From Setoptus koraiensis (Eukaryota; Arthropoda), in the NCBI GenBank assembly GCA_048013815.1, contig CM106585.1, positions 12,090,001 through 12,154,000 of the forward strand: 64,000 bases of DNA. The letters run 5' to 3'. The position numbers and the translations under genes are program-made. Below the pieces are notes generated by a model. It made no database searches. It worked only from the letters and a program-made list of their open reading frames with translations, and was not told the DNA's origin. Numbering within the stretch: the stretch's first letter is position 1; each line of letters begins with the position of its first letter. Shown here one piece after another: positions 27,501-37,383 of this stretch.

Positions 27501-30500
27501 GCCGGCCCATCGATTACGATTGCACTTGGGCCTGTCAAACGATCGTCGCCAATCGCCGGGCCGCCAATCAAATCGCGCCCGCCGAGAGCGGCCCGAATGA
27601 AGTGCGCGACGGAGCGGCAATTATCGCGCACATCGGGCGACACCGTGATATATAATGTCGGCCATATTTATGTATCGGCTGTCACTTGTCGGATGACGCA
27701 CGGGCCCAATTAGCCCGGCGCGATGCCGCACCGAGTGCCCGCGCGGCCGATCGACCGATTGACGTTGAGCCCGCCCATACATAATAATATAATATAATTT
27801 GGGCGGCCAATTATCGCACGCGGGCCCCCATTGTTTGGCAGTGCAATTTTTATTTCACCTAGCCACTGGCCACTGGCCAAATAGTCGCCGGCCAGTTAAT
27901 ATTTGCCCGGCCAGCTCGGACAATAATAACAGTAATAACAGTAATGATAATAATAATAATGGGCGGTCAATTGATTGAGCAACGGGCCGGCGCCGGCTGA
28001 CTCACTTGTCGGACGGCGAGCGGTTATTGCGTCATCTGCGGGCCACTTGCCATTAGCGCAATCATTCGGCCCACTATAACTTATACAACTCGGCAACTCG
28101 GCAACTCGCACTAGCCCGAGCCTATTTTGGCGACACGGGCCGGACCGGCTCGCCGAGTGGCCAAAGTGGCCCGACGCAAGTGCGGAAATATTGCCAGACA
28201 AGTGGGCACGGGCATAACGCGCAAACAAGTGGCGCCCACTATTCCGTCGCGCCATAATGTAATTCTAACTGTCTTGGCGCTGCCAGCGGCTGCGTGTGTC
28301 TAGCCGAAATCCATTAGCAATTAAGTGGAGTTTGTATGCCAGTGGCGGATCGGTTGTTGCCGCCGTTGTCGTTGTCGCCGTTGTCGTTGCTGTCGCCGTT
28401 GTCGTTGTTGTTGTTGTTGTTGTTGTTGTTGTCGGCGTTGTGTCACGATGACATAAGCATGAGCGTTTCGCAATTGCCTGCATTGTGACCGTGCGGCGGT
28501 CGTTAGCGGCCGCCAGTCACTTAGTCGCCACTACCGGTCAACCGAGGCCCAGTTTGTATTGTCGGCGCTACGTGCGCGTTGCGTAATACGCGCTACGTAA
28601 GCAGCGCGCGGCGTGTGGCGACAAAACAGACGGACAGACAGCGGCAATCTGTCATTCAATGTTGTGTTGTGGCGTCTCGATATTGGGCCCGACACTGGGC
28701 GCTCCCAGTCGCTGTTCGGGCCGGCAGTCGAGCGGCTCGGACAGGCCGCACGGGCCGCACAACTCGCACAACTCGCACAACTCGCACAACTCGCACAACT
28801 CGCACAACTCGCACAACTCGCACAACTCGCACAACTCGCACAACTCGCACAACTCGCACAACTCGCACAACTCGCACAACTCGCACAACTCGCACAACTC
28901 GCACAACTCGCACAACTCGCACAACTCGCACAACTCGCACAACTCGCACAACTCGCACAACTCCGTCACTCCCTTGCCCCCTCGGTCCGTTGGTCGCCAG
29001 GGTTGGCGTGCGGCCCGCATGGTGCGCGCCCGACCTTGCCCGGCGACTTTCGTCGGCGTGGCCAGTGCGCCGATTTCGTCGCACCGCCTTGTGGCGCAAT
29101 CGGCAAAGTGAGGGCTCGCGGGCGCCCGAGAAGGAGGCCCGAGAAAGACTCGCCGGCGCTCGCACGGCTCGCACGCCTCGCAACAGAACAGACGCCAGAA
29201 CAACAATTCGTCGTCGGATACGTTTGCAGTCGTAATGAAAATTCAGTTGGAAAATTGATAGCCCGACGCGGGCTCGCATGGCCACACGACATGGCTGGCT
29301 GGCCGGCCGGCCGTAATAATGGGCCCGTCGTCGGACAATTGGCGGATTGTGTGGTGCGCAGATTGTGCTATATATAGCCGGCTGTCCGGCGACCGGGCGC
29401 CCTCTGATGCGGCCTGTCTCGCCGGACGCCAGCCCGCGAGCCCGTTTCAAAAAGTAATGGGCCGCTGCAGCTCCACGAGCGCCATAAAATAGCGGCCAAA
29501 ATGGAGCCTCGCTAACGAAGCGGGCGCAGCCAGCCGCCATCTGGCCGGCCAAGTTGCGGGCCGGCCAGATAGCGGCAGGATGTGGCTGGCGAGCTCGCGA
29601 TCCGGACACGATGCGGCGCGAGCGCGCGATCCGGCGACGATGCGGCGCGAGCGCGCGATTGATGGCGCGCCGTCCGGCCGGCCCGACAACAAGACGAACG
29701 AGGCCAGCCGAGATGAAATATCTCAGATAACAGCAACAACAATGGGCCAACCACAAAATTGCTTCTGGGCTGCCGAGGGGGGATGGGGGCGCAACGCGAA
29801 AGCGTGACCAGAGGATAATCGATGGCCCGCTGTTTGGGTGTGCGAGCTGGCGGGTTTGTGCCAGCGCCGGATCATCTCGCCCGTGTGGCCCCATTGTCAT
29901 TGTTGTCGTGACTCGCGACTCGTGACGCTGCCCGCCCTTCGGGCGCCGCTGTCCGTGGAGCGCTGTCCGTGGAGCGCTGCCCGGTGCTTTTGTTGTGCGC
30001 CCGAGACCCGCTGGCCGGATCTCGCGAGTCGCGCCGACGGCACGCACAAGCCGAAAGGAAGTTGGCGACTCACCGGCCGACAATTGGGCCAAAGTAACGG
30101 TTTTGTTGGCGCGACCAGCTCGCCAGATCACGGTAATCTGGCCATATCACGCTCGCAGCGAGCTCGCTGCGGCTGAGCGTCGGCGGGCGGGCGAGCGCGC
30201 CGGCCCGGCTAGGCGGTGCCCGTGGGCCGGCTCTCGTGTTATAGATATTGAGTGCACAAAATATAAGGTGCACCGACTCGGTATTGCCGAGTGCAAGGTG
30301 TACCGAGTGCAAGGTATAATAAAGGCATATAAATAATAAATAAGTAAATAGTGGACGCTCTGGTCATTGTCGCCGAACGAGCGGCTTTGTTGGCCGCTTC
30401 GGGTCTCTTTTTGTCCCAATACCGATCACAATCGTAGTAGCAATTTTATTGGTGCCGTTGCTAGCGTTGCGCTGTCAGGGCGCCGCGAATCACCACGACA

Positions 30501-33500
30501 ACGACGTCGGATAATCAACTCTGGCCCCCATCTAACTCTATTACTAACTCATCTGTCTGATTTACTCGCCCCCATTCATCTCCCATCGATGTCTTTGTGC
30601 GCTATCTGTGAAATTGTCGCAACCACTCGCAGCCACTCAAGCCGAGCGAGCCAACAGCAGCAACAACAGCAGCAACAACAAGCAACAACGACCACTGCGA
30701 ACGCCGAAGCAGCCACAACAAACGCCGAGGCGGCACCAAGCAGCGGGCCGGAATCCGCGCTGTCCTCGTATGAGCAGCCAACGGTGAACTCTTTTACAAT
30801 TGGCACATTAAATGATGCCAGCGGCCAGCAGCGACGCAATAAACAAGAGCAACAGCAAAACAGCAACAACAGCAGCAACAGCAGCAACAGCGACAACAAC
30901 AACAACGACAACAACGACAACAACAACAGCAGCAACGGCAACGATTCGCATGCGGACTCGCGCAATTGGGGCGACGCCAATCAATCGGTCGCGCTGTCGG
31001 AAGCGCATCTAATGTCGGGCCGGCCCGCCACCGATCTGGCGCAGTGGGCCGACCTGACGGGCGACGCCGACCAACAGGGCGCCAACACGGACGATCTAAT
31101 GGGCGCAGAGGCCAGCATTGAGTTCATTGGCGCAGGCGAGGGCACGTCGGGCTCGCTCGAGCCGACAGACTCGCCGGACTCGATGCACGCGCTAGATTCA
31201 AATGCAAATGAACAACAGCATCATCTATTCATGGACATGGGGGGCCCCAGTCTATCAATAACGGGCTTGCAATATCAGCCCTCGTGTCAAGTGTATGTCG
31301 GTCAGGCGTGTCGCCAGCATCTCGCCAACAAGACCATCTATTCGCCTGACAGTTATTACGTGGCCCAAATGGAGGTAAGTTGAGCTGCTGCTCGTGCATT
31401 GGTTACGTAATACATACATATGATTATTATTATATTTTGCTAGTGATATCGTGCTCGAGCTAACACTCGTAACATCATACATATATGTATTATGTAACCA
31501 ATTGTCGGCATTGTAGCGCGTCTCTAGATTAGAACCAATGATGCCACGTATTGCGTCCGATGTCTCAACTCTGTTCTCTGTTTGTCGCCCCAATTTGCCC
31601 AACTCTTGCGTCGCCGCGCGCCCTTGCCCGTCACAATGTCACACAATGCGCCGCACACACACACACAATCCGGCCCGTTGGTTGACGCGCGATGGCGCAC
31701 ACCCACGGCCACCGCCACGCCTGGAATCAATCAGGAGAAAATGTCACTCATGCTGCAAGCGATCGCCGGCAGCCAACGGATATCGGTTCATTGTCACAAG
31801 TACGCCGTGCCAATGCTCTGCTACAACGTCTTTCAGCCGTGCGATATTAAAAACGGCCAAATAACAAGCCGACAGGTGAGTCGCTAGCGGCACTTGTGTC
31901 TCTGCAAACACTTGCCACTTGGCCCCCGACGCGACCCGTTGCGAGGCGACCCATTGCGACGCGATCCATTGCGACGCGATCCATTGCGACGCGATCCATT
32001 GCGACGCGATCCATTGCGACGCGATCCAGCGCGATACGATCCAGCGCGATATGATGCAGCGGGCGTCCAGTGAGGCCCCGATATGATCCGGCAAGATCGA
32101 GCCGATCGGCGACAGCCAAGACAGTGCGCGAGCTTGGCCTCGTTGGCCCGACGTTGCGTCATTTCGTTGCAGCGGCAGCGGCAGCAGCAGCAGCAGCATC
32201 ATTTAGAGTGCTGATAGGCAAGTGTCGATAGATTAATATAACTGCCAGCGAGTGTCACTCAAGTGGCCAGTGGCACGTAGCACGCGCCCAGTCGAGCGCC
32301 AGATTATATCAGATCAGATGCGAACTGATCAAATCTAATCTAATCTATCGGGGGGTTCCAAGTCAGCGCGCCAGTGTCGCACCAGTGCGACTTGGCCGAA
32401 CAGGCCAAGTCCGACAGGGGGCCAGCTTACCTGTAATCACAGTGTGTGCGCCACTCAATTACTTTATTATAACTAACTAACGGCCATACTTACCATTGCC
32501 GGCAAGCACACACACACTGACACTCGAAATCACTTATCTTATCCCACTCATTTCAATTCTCGTTGGCCCCCATTCCCGTTCCATTGATATGACCGATAGA
32601 TTTGCCGAGACGAGTGCGAAATACTCGAATGGATCATGTGCAAGAGCGAGTTCGAGCTGGCAAGACAGCACCACAGCAACACGATATCGGTGTCGGTGTC
32701 GGAAGGCAACTTGGCGCCCATGTCTAGCGACTCAGATTCTTATCCGGGCGGCGCGCAAACAACTCCGACGACGCTCGTGCCCAAGTGCTCGACGCTGCCC
32801 AAAGTGGGCACCCCTCAAGCGGACACTTGCAATAGATTGGGCCTGTATCAGCGAGTGGCGCACGGCCAGCCGCCCGACATGCCGTCAGCTGTCCAATTTG
32901 ACAGCGGCGGCAAGCGATTGAGCGGCATCAACAACAACAACTACCACGGCAACAACAACAACAACAACTATGGCAGCAGCAACAACAATAGCAACAGCAA
33001 CAACTATGCCAGCAGCAGCAACAACAACAACAAGACCGAGAGGCCCGGCAGGCGCTTCAGCAGCGAGCGCTTCTGGAGGGCCCTCCTAGATGGCAGCGCC
33101 TCCATTCCGGCCAGCTGGGGCATGGTGCCCACCGTCGCGGACAGGCTAGAGCTGCACGAGTCGCACGGGCCGCTCGTGCAGGGCCACACTTGCTTCAACG
33201 GGCTGGGCGTGTCGTACCGGGGCGAGGCGAGCGTCACCCAGGACAGGCAAGTGTGTGCCCATTGGCACGAAATTCTTCACTTTTGGCGCCAGCAGTCAGC
33301 GTCAATTGGCGCCCAGGTCGCGGCAGCGGATCAGCGGCAAATGGCCAACGTAACCATGGAAACGAAAGCCGCACAACAATCCGTCGCCAATCGAAACGAA
33401 TTGCAGCCCGAATTCGAGTTCGAGCGACACCCCGAACTCTTCGGGGGCCACAACTACTGCCGAAATCCCGGCCACCTAGAGCGCCAACCCTGGTGCTACG

Positions 33501-36500
33501 TGCTGCTGCCAGCGCAACCAATTGTGCTGACCGGAAGTGCCAACGAACAGTCAGCACAGCAATTTAATGGTGGCCTGGTGTATGTGAGAAAATTGTGCCA
33601 ATTGCAGCGATGCTATCACTATTTCTGGCTGTATCTGTTGGCGCCTAGCGTGGGCGCAATTTTCTTTCTTGTAGCAATACTTTTATTGATAGTGAGATTA
33701 GTTAGACAGAAACAATTGAAAAAGGTTACCGGTCGCCATCATCATCTGACCAGCAGCAACAAGACGGGCGACATGAACAAATCAACGTACAAATTGATCG
33801 ACATTAGCCAAGAGAAGAGTTTTCTCATGAATTACAACGGCAGCAGTGGCACGCTGAAACAACAACACAGCGGCGAGGCCAACAGGCCGTCGCCGTTACC
33901 TGTTCAGACGCCCGCAAATGAGTCGCCCGCCAAGCAGCAGCAACCTACGACAACAACAACAGCGGAACGTCAGTCGACGAGCTCCGGCCCGAGATTTGCC
34001 TCTATAAAGCAAATTTACACTCACGATTACAATCGCAACGATCACGACAACGCCCTCATGCGATTCAATACGAAAAGTAGCACCGGAAGTGGCGCAACCG
34101 CCGCCAAAAACAATGCACCGCTCAACGAAGATCTGCACCACAGTGATCAGCACAACAGTGTACAGCAGAGAAAATCTGGCGGCCCCAAACCGAACACACC
34201 CACGCAGGTCACCACCATACAATACAACCTGAGGAGTCTAGACGGACAGGTGCGCTGCATGAAAATGACCTGTCCCTCGATAGAGCCGATAGAGCCGCAA
34301 CAGCCGCCCGTCGACAGTTCACCTGTTGTTGCGGGGGCCAGCGACGGCGACAATAGTGGCGCTCGTAACATGACCGCCGTTATGTCGCCAACAAAACACA
34401 CGCCGACAAACTGTTCGTCGTCGCTTATTTCGTCCTCAAATAATTCGTCGCTGGTTTGTTTGTCGCCCACGCAACGCTCCAACAACAACAACAACAACAA
34501 CAACAAACAGAGCCTACAACCGTCGAGCCTTTGTCACACGACGCCAACAAGCACCGCGGCCATGGTGTCGGAATCGGCTACCATGAATGGCCTGTTTGAG
34601 CTTGAGTCAGCCGCCACACCGACCCCAACAACGCCAATACCGGCATCGCTGGACGATATTCACCTGTTGGAATTGCTGTACGACGGTCAGCACAGTTCGG
34701 TGTATTTGGCCGCCGTGAGCGCGTCGCCAGTCGACACACAACATCATTCAACAACAACTGGCCAGAATAATAATAATAAATATCTGGCTGTCAGAATGCT
34801 GAAATTTGCGGAGACGCCGCCGGCAGACGGTGCAGCCGAATTGTCGACAGGAAATTTTGGTGGTGGTGCGATGAAAACATCAAAGTCTATATTCAATCAG
34901 CACACCAAACAGCTTTTAGACACCAATGACACCGATGACGCCCTCATGAGCATGAGCTGGGCACCTAGCGATCAAACAAACAAACAACAGGATGACCAAT
35001 TGACACAATCGATTGTTAGCAACTTCCACAGGGAGGCCCAGCTGCTGAACAGTGGATTGAATCACGACAATCTCATAAATTTCATTGGTATGCTGTACGG
35101 GGATCAGGCCGACGACACACAGACAGGCGTAATTGATCAACAATCGGACAGGCCATGCCCAATTCTGTTGTACGACATGTCCAATCACACACTTGACCTC
35201 ACCCAATGGCTGATGGCGCGACGCGCCCGACTAATCAATCATTACGATGAGCCAAAAATCAATCAACAGCACCACGCCAGGTCGGCCAACAACGGCGAGT
35301 TTGAGGCCACAATCAATGGCGAATTGCTGATGATAGCCAAACAAATAGCGGCCGGAATGCAATATTTGCATGACAACAATTATATTCATCGCGATCTGGC
35401 AACCAGAAATTGTTTCTTGGACAATTCAGACAGTTTGCACGTAAAATTGGCCGTGTTCAACATGGCCAGCGAACAATTGCGCAACAACAACAACAACACT
35501 GATAGTATTGTTTTCAATGATTTAATTAGACCGCAATACATGGACAATTACTTCAAAATTCCGTCTAGGCACTCGATATTGCCGTTGAGTTGGATGCCGC
35601 TAGAGTCAATTTTGTTCTCAAAATATTCCAAAACGTCCGACGTTTGGTCCTATGGTTGTGTTCTGTATGAGCTGTTTAGCTTGGGCGAGCGAGCCTATTT
35701 TGGTTACACGAGCAAACAAATTATCGACGCCATCAGGTCACATTTGATGCCGCCTAAGCCGATTCAGTGTCCAAAAAAGATTTATGACCTAATGTGCAAA
35801 TGTTTGGCCGATCTGCCCAATTCAAGGCCGTCGTTCAAGCAAATAGGTCACGAGCTGGACGACGACAGTCTACTGTTCATGTGCCACATTGTCAAGTCGC
35901 CAATGTCGACACAATCACAGCAACAGCCACAACAACACCAGAGTCCATCGGTGAAGCCGAATAAAATTAATGAGCAACCGGCTCACGTTATGCCCATGTC
36001 GAAATCAATATTCATGATGGGTCCGCACCAACACACGAGAACGCACCATTTAAATCAGCGTCTGAAATCGTCTGTGTCCGCAAGTCAGTTCCAACATCAA
36101 CTGCAACAACCACAACAAGTACCTCTACTTCAATCGCAACCACAACAAGTACCTGCTCTACTTCAATCGCAACCAAAGCAACCACCAGTCTACGACATAC
36201 CACACCATGGGCCTCCCTCATTTCCCCCGCCGCCTCTTCCCTGTGACGCAATGTTGACGCGAACGAGTCAACATTGCGCTGTCACGCCAACCGAATGTGA
36301 CATTGATAGATTGTATAAGGAGACCACAGCGGGTGTCTTAGCACAATGTAAGCAGTTCCAAGACAACGACTATCAGTATGGTCAGTATTGTCAGAATGAT
36401 AATTTGTTGTATGATTTGCATGACACAATTGATAATCAATTCAATAGCGACCATGCCGGTCATGATCAATTTGATGATAATTTGAGCCTAGATTCGACAG

Positions 36501-36640
36501 GAGCAATGAATCAGGCCTCATCGGTAGCCTCGTCATTCAGACCAGTAACAGCACTAAAAGAGTATTACGGCAGAAATATTTGGCCAAAACAAACCCAGAC
36601 GCTGTTGCAACAAGAAACAACAACAACTAATGCAATCTAA
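12455..36640 (+). CDS. Ror-family receptor tyrosine (pseudo)kinase, multi-exon gene
   Basis: This is a transmembrane receptor of the Ror family, which binds Wnt ligands and acts in planar polarity, neurite and muscle signalling. Exons supported here are 12455-12545 (signal peptide), 17756-19015 (Ig), a start near 30.6 kb to 31374 (Frizzled part 1), 31735-31875 (Frizzled part 2) and 32600-36640 (Frizzled end, kringle, membrane helix, kinase, tail). The order Ig-Frizzled-kringle-helix-kinase is diagnostic of Ror; MuSK usually lacks the kringle. Junctions 12545/17756, 31374/31735 and 31875/32600 agree in phase. The link from 19015 (phase 1) to the Frizzled exon is not solved, so at least one small exon in the 11.6-kb intron is missing or the exon start differs. 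Low-complexity inserts make it much longer than usual Ror proteins. A polyadenylation signal lies at 36806. Confidence 0.88.
12546..17755. other. Proposed first intron of Ror (5.2 kb)
   Basis: GC-rich, repeat-strewn sequence with no recognisable coding or RNA gene. It contains many GGGCCC palindromes, an ACACAC run (about 16517-16545), AACGAGCCCCAAAG repeats (about 16740-16790) and a long CT tract (17613-17645) about 110 bp before the proposed acceptor GCAACTAG (17754-17755). Confidence 0.5.
17756..19015 (+). CDS. Ror exon: immunoglobulin domain with a large low-complexity insert
   Basis: The frame is open through 420 codons. A Ser/Ala/Pro-rich N-terminal stretch leads into an Ig fold. The first cysteine is in HLFRCQVVW, the core Trp in LQIEWLKDG and the second cysteine in VADSGHYECLAR. 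Between the two halves lie about 205 residues (about 18176-18790) rich in Asn, His, Gln, Gly and Ala, including NNDNN-type runs and three AHNSG repeats. The exon ends at GGCCAA|GTAAGT in phase 1 after GALVVRPS. The insert might be an intron that happens to be open, but its Asn- and Gln-rich frame resembles the inserts in the other Ror exons. Confidence 0.72.
19301..19440. repeat. GC-rich tandem repeat (CCGGCCGGCACATTCGGG type)
   Basis: The unit GCACATTCGGGCCGACATAGTCCGGCC (about 27 bp) is repeated about four times. Shorter degenerate copies ending in CATATCCCGGCGCG follow. Confidence 0.88.
19833..19889 (+). CDS. Possible small Ror exon
   Basis: A donor with full consensus (TCAA|GTGAGT) stands at 19889. 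The nearest upstream acceptor in the right phase for the 19015 donor is TTGTCAG at 19831-19832, giving a 57-bp exon (GSRTTATAPERSSADLKS). The polypyrimidine tract is weak. Upstream AAC repeats (19691-19800) keep a long frame open but no AG lies in front of them in a suitable position. The exon again ends in phase 1, so it would not by itself repair the phase to the Frizzled exon. The call is weak. Confidence 0.25.
22485..22575. repeat. GTTTGGGTC(C/T) tandem repeat
   Basis: About nine copies of a 10-bp unit GTCTGTTTGG/GTCCGTTTGG lie within a Ror intron. Confidence 0.88.
22925..23045. repeat. TTTCTGGCCTCTCTTTTTAG tandem repeat
   Basis: Five copies of a 22-25 bp pyrimidine-rich unit lie here. 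Each ends in a sequence that looks like a splice acceptor (CTCTTTTTAG), but no exon follows. Confidence 0.88.
28757..28962. repeat. 9-bp minisatellite (GCACAACTC)n, about 23 copies
   Basis: This is a nearly perfect array of a 9-bp unit. The unit length is a multiple of three and contains no stop in any frame, so it is open in all six frames. It creates long false ORFs such as runs of AQL, HNS, RTT, ELC or VVR. It lies in the large Ror intron. Confidence 0.95.
30592..31374 (+). CDS. Ror exon: low-complexity stretch and start of the Frizzled domain
   Basis: The frame runs into poly-Gln, Ala/Thr and Ser/Asn/Asp-rich stretches. An acidic segment follows, then the start of a Frizzled cysteine-rich domain with CQVYVGQACRQHL and NKTIYSPDSYY, a possible N-glycosylation site. 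It ends at ATGGAG|GTAAGT in phase 0. The exon start is uncertain. A good-looking acceptor with a pyrimidine tract is CACTCGCAG at 30631-30632, but its phase does not fit the donor at 19015. The listed start is the first ATG in the open frame near the pyrimidine tract. Confidence 0.75.
31735..31875 (+). CDS. Ror exon: middle of the Frizzled domain
   Basis: An exon of 47 codons is bounded by AATCAATCAG (acceptor) and CGACAG|GTGAGT (donor), phase 0 at both ends. It encodes EKMSLMLQAIAG, VHCHKYAVPMLCYNVFQPC and a short tail, with the third to fifth conserved cysteines of the Frizzled domain. Joined to the flanking exons it gives a continuous domain. Confidence 0.88.
31930..32060. repeat. 15-bp tandem repeat (TTGCGACGCGATCCA)
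   Basis: About eight copies with decay toward the 3' side lie within the intron before the last Ror exon. Open frames in it are repeat artefacts. Confidence 0.9.
32600..36640 (+). CDS. Ror last exon: Frizzled end, kringle, transmembrane helix, pseudokinase and tail
   Basis: Acceptor CCGATAG leads in phase 0 into ICRDECEILEWIMCKSEFELAR, the Frizzled end. VPKCSTLP and ADTCNRLG complete ten Frizzled cysteines. A Ser/Asn-rich spacer follows, then a kringle (CFNGLGVSYRGEAS, PELFGGHNYCRNPG, QPWCYVLL, LCQLQRC) with an enlarged middle. A membrane helix (YLLAPSVGAIFFLVAILLLI) lies near 33630-33700. The kinase-like domain runs about 34650-35870. It keeps HRDLATRNC, WMPLESILFSKYSKTSDVWSYG and a kringle-type Ror C-lobe. 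The glycine loop is YDGQHSSVY, the VAIK lysine is Arg (LAVRML) and DFG reads VFN. Binding of ATP and phosphotransfer are therefore doubtful. The tail is Gln/Pro-rich with a proline cluster (SFPPPPLP). The exon codes for 1346 residues. Confidence 0.93.
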   Translation: MCRDECEILEWIMCKSEFELARQHHSNTISVSVSEGNLAPMSSDSDSYPGGAQTTPTTLVPKCSTLPKVGTPQADTCNRLGLYQRVAHGQPPDMPSAVQFDSGGKRLSGINNNNYHGNNNNNNYGSSNNNSNSNNYASSSNNNNKTERPGRRFSSERFWRALLDGSASIPASWGMVPTVADRLELHESHGPLVQGHTCFNGLGVSYRGEASVTQDRQVCAHWHEILHFWRQQSASIGAQVAAADQRQMANVTMETKAAQQSVANRNELQPEFEFERHPELFGGHNYCRNPGHLERQPWCYVLLPAQPIVLTGSANEQSAQQFNGGLVYVRKLCQLQRCYHYFWLYLLAPSVGAIFFLVAILLLIVRLVRQKQLKKVTGRHHHLTSSNKTGDMNKSTYKLIDISQEKSFLMNYNGSSGTLKQQHSGEANRPSPLPVQTPANESPAKQQQPTTTTTAERQSTSSGPRFASIKQIYTHDYNRNDHDNALMRFNTKSSTGSGATAAKNNAPLNEDLHHSDQHNSVQQRKSGGPKPNTPTQVTTIQYNLRSLDGQVRCMKMTCPSIEPIEPQQPPVDSSPVVAGASDGDNSGARNMTAVMSPTKHTPTNCSSSLISSSNNSSLVCLSPTQRSNNNNNNNNKQSLQPSSLCHTTPTSTAAMVSESATMNGLFELESAATPTPTTPIPASLDDIHLLELLYDGQHSSVYLAAVSASPVDTQHHSTTTGQNNNNKYLAVRMLKFAETPPADGAAELSTGNFGGGAMKTSKSIFNQHTKQLLDTNDTDDALMSMSWAPSDQTNKQQDDQLTQSIVSNFHREAQLLNSGLNHDNLINFIGMLYGDQADDTQTGVIDQQSDRPCPILLYDMSNHTLDLTQWLMARRARLINHYDEPKINQQHHARSANNGEFEATINGELLMIAKQIAAGMQYLHDNNYIHRDLATRNCFLDNSDSLHVKLAVFNMASEQLRNNNNNTDSIVFNDLIRPQYMDNYFKIPSRHSILPLSWMPLESILFSKYSKTSDVWSYGCVLYELFSLGERAYFGYTSKQIIDAIRSHLMPPKPIQCPKKIYDLMCKCLADLPNSRPSFKQIGHELDDDSLLFMCHIVKSPMSTQSQQQPQQHQSPSVKPNKINEQPAHVMPMSKSIFMMGPHQHTRTHHLNQRLKSSVSASQFQHQLQQPQQVPLLQSQPQQVPALLQSQPKQPPVYDIPHHGPPSFPPPPLPCDAMLTRTSQHCAVTPTECDIDRLYKETTAGVLAQCKQFQDNDYQYGQYCQNDNLLYDLHDTIDNQFNSDHAGHDQFDDNLSLDSTGAMNQASSVASSFRPVTALKEYYGRNIWPKQTQTLLQQETTTTNAI

Positions 36641-37383
36641 ACTTCATAGATAGGATAAAAACAGAAAGAAGTGCAACCCACTATTCGACTTCCCTTCCGG
36701 AAGTGCCAAAACAAGACAAAGCAAAGATAATAATTTGATATGTAATAATATTGTGTTGAAACTGTGATTCAGTTACTAGTGTTTTTATACAACCAGAACA
36801 ATACAAATAAACAGTTATGTAACTCCTGAAAGCGCCCCGAGCCACAAACGGCATTTTTCAACAGGCCTAAACCGAAGCTTCTGACAGAATCAAGTGGGAT
36901 ATCCGTATTGTTTTCAACTTCGTAACTGTTGCATGTGCTAGAGATGCTCGCATCGTCAACTATGAACAAGTATTGGCGATTTTGATCGAACAAGACTGGA
37001 CGATTCACTTTTTCTCAACAAGGTCTTGCTTTCAATCCATCAAAGATCCTATTGTTTATCCGTGTTCTTTTGGTCCATGGGGAACTTATTTTTCTGCACC
37101 GAGTTTTGTTTTGTTTTTTCACCTACTCCAAAAAAATCCGCAAGGGCGGCGCTATTCTAACAGAGCAGCTGTCAAATGATTGATTACTCACCGAGCTGTT
37201 TCAATGAAATGAATTTTTACTCCCCTTCGTTGACAAATTAACTGATATCTAGACCGTAACAACATATATTCCTCACAAAATTAGCCAACTGCCAACATTC
37301 GGTCCACAGTTGATCAAGTACCAGAATACTCCTCCCTGAATATTTTGTAACTGTTTCGTCATCGATATATCTCACAACAATCA
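36641..37383. other. Ror 3' flank and TXNDC17 upstream region
   Basis: Contains AATAAA at 36806-36811 as the likely Ror polyadenylation signal. Base composition becomes clearly more AT-rich from here. A 79-codon frame on the minus strand (36769-37008) has no recognisable domain and its first codon is GTG. I do not call it a gene. Confidence 0.5.

Larger units (their letters stand above)
19016..30591. other. Large Ror intron (about 11.6 kb), repeat-rich
   Basis: No separate gene is recognisable. It holds minisatellites at 19300-19440, 22485-22575, 22930-23045, 23850-23915 and 28757-28962, G/C homopolymers (about 20141), poly-Asn-type AAC repeats (19691-19800) and dozens of GGGCCC sites. One or more small Ror exons may be hidden here, because the splice phases on either side do not match. 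Confidence 0.55.

Noticed and set aside
28656-30131. 491-codon open frame on the minus strand
   Set aside because: Its core is the stop-free 9-bp repeat at 28757-28962, and the rest is GC-rich filler with no domain. It starts and ends within the Ror intron.
36769-37008. 79-codon minus-strand frame between Ror and TXNDC17
   Set aside because: It starts with GTG, has no upstream ATG in frame and no recognisable domain. It overlaps the probable Ror 3' UTR.
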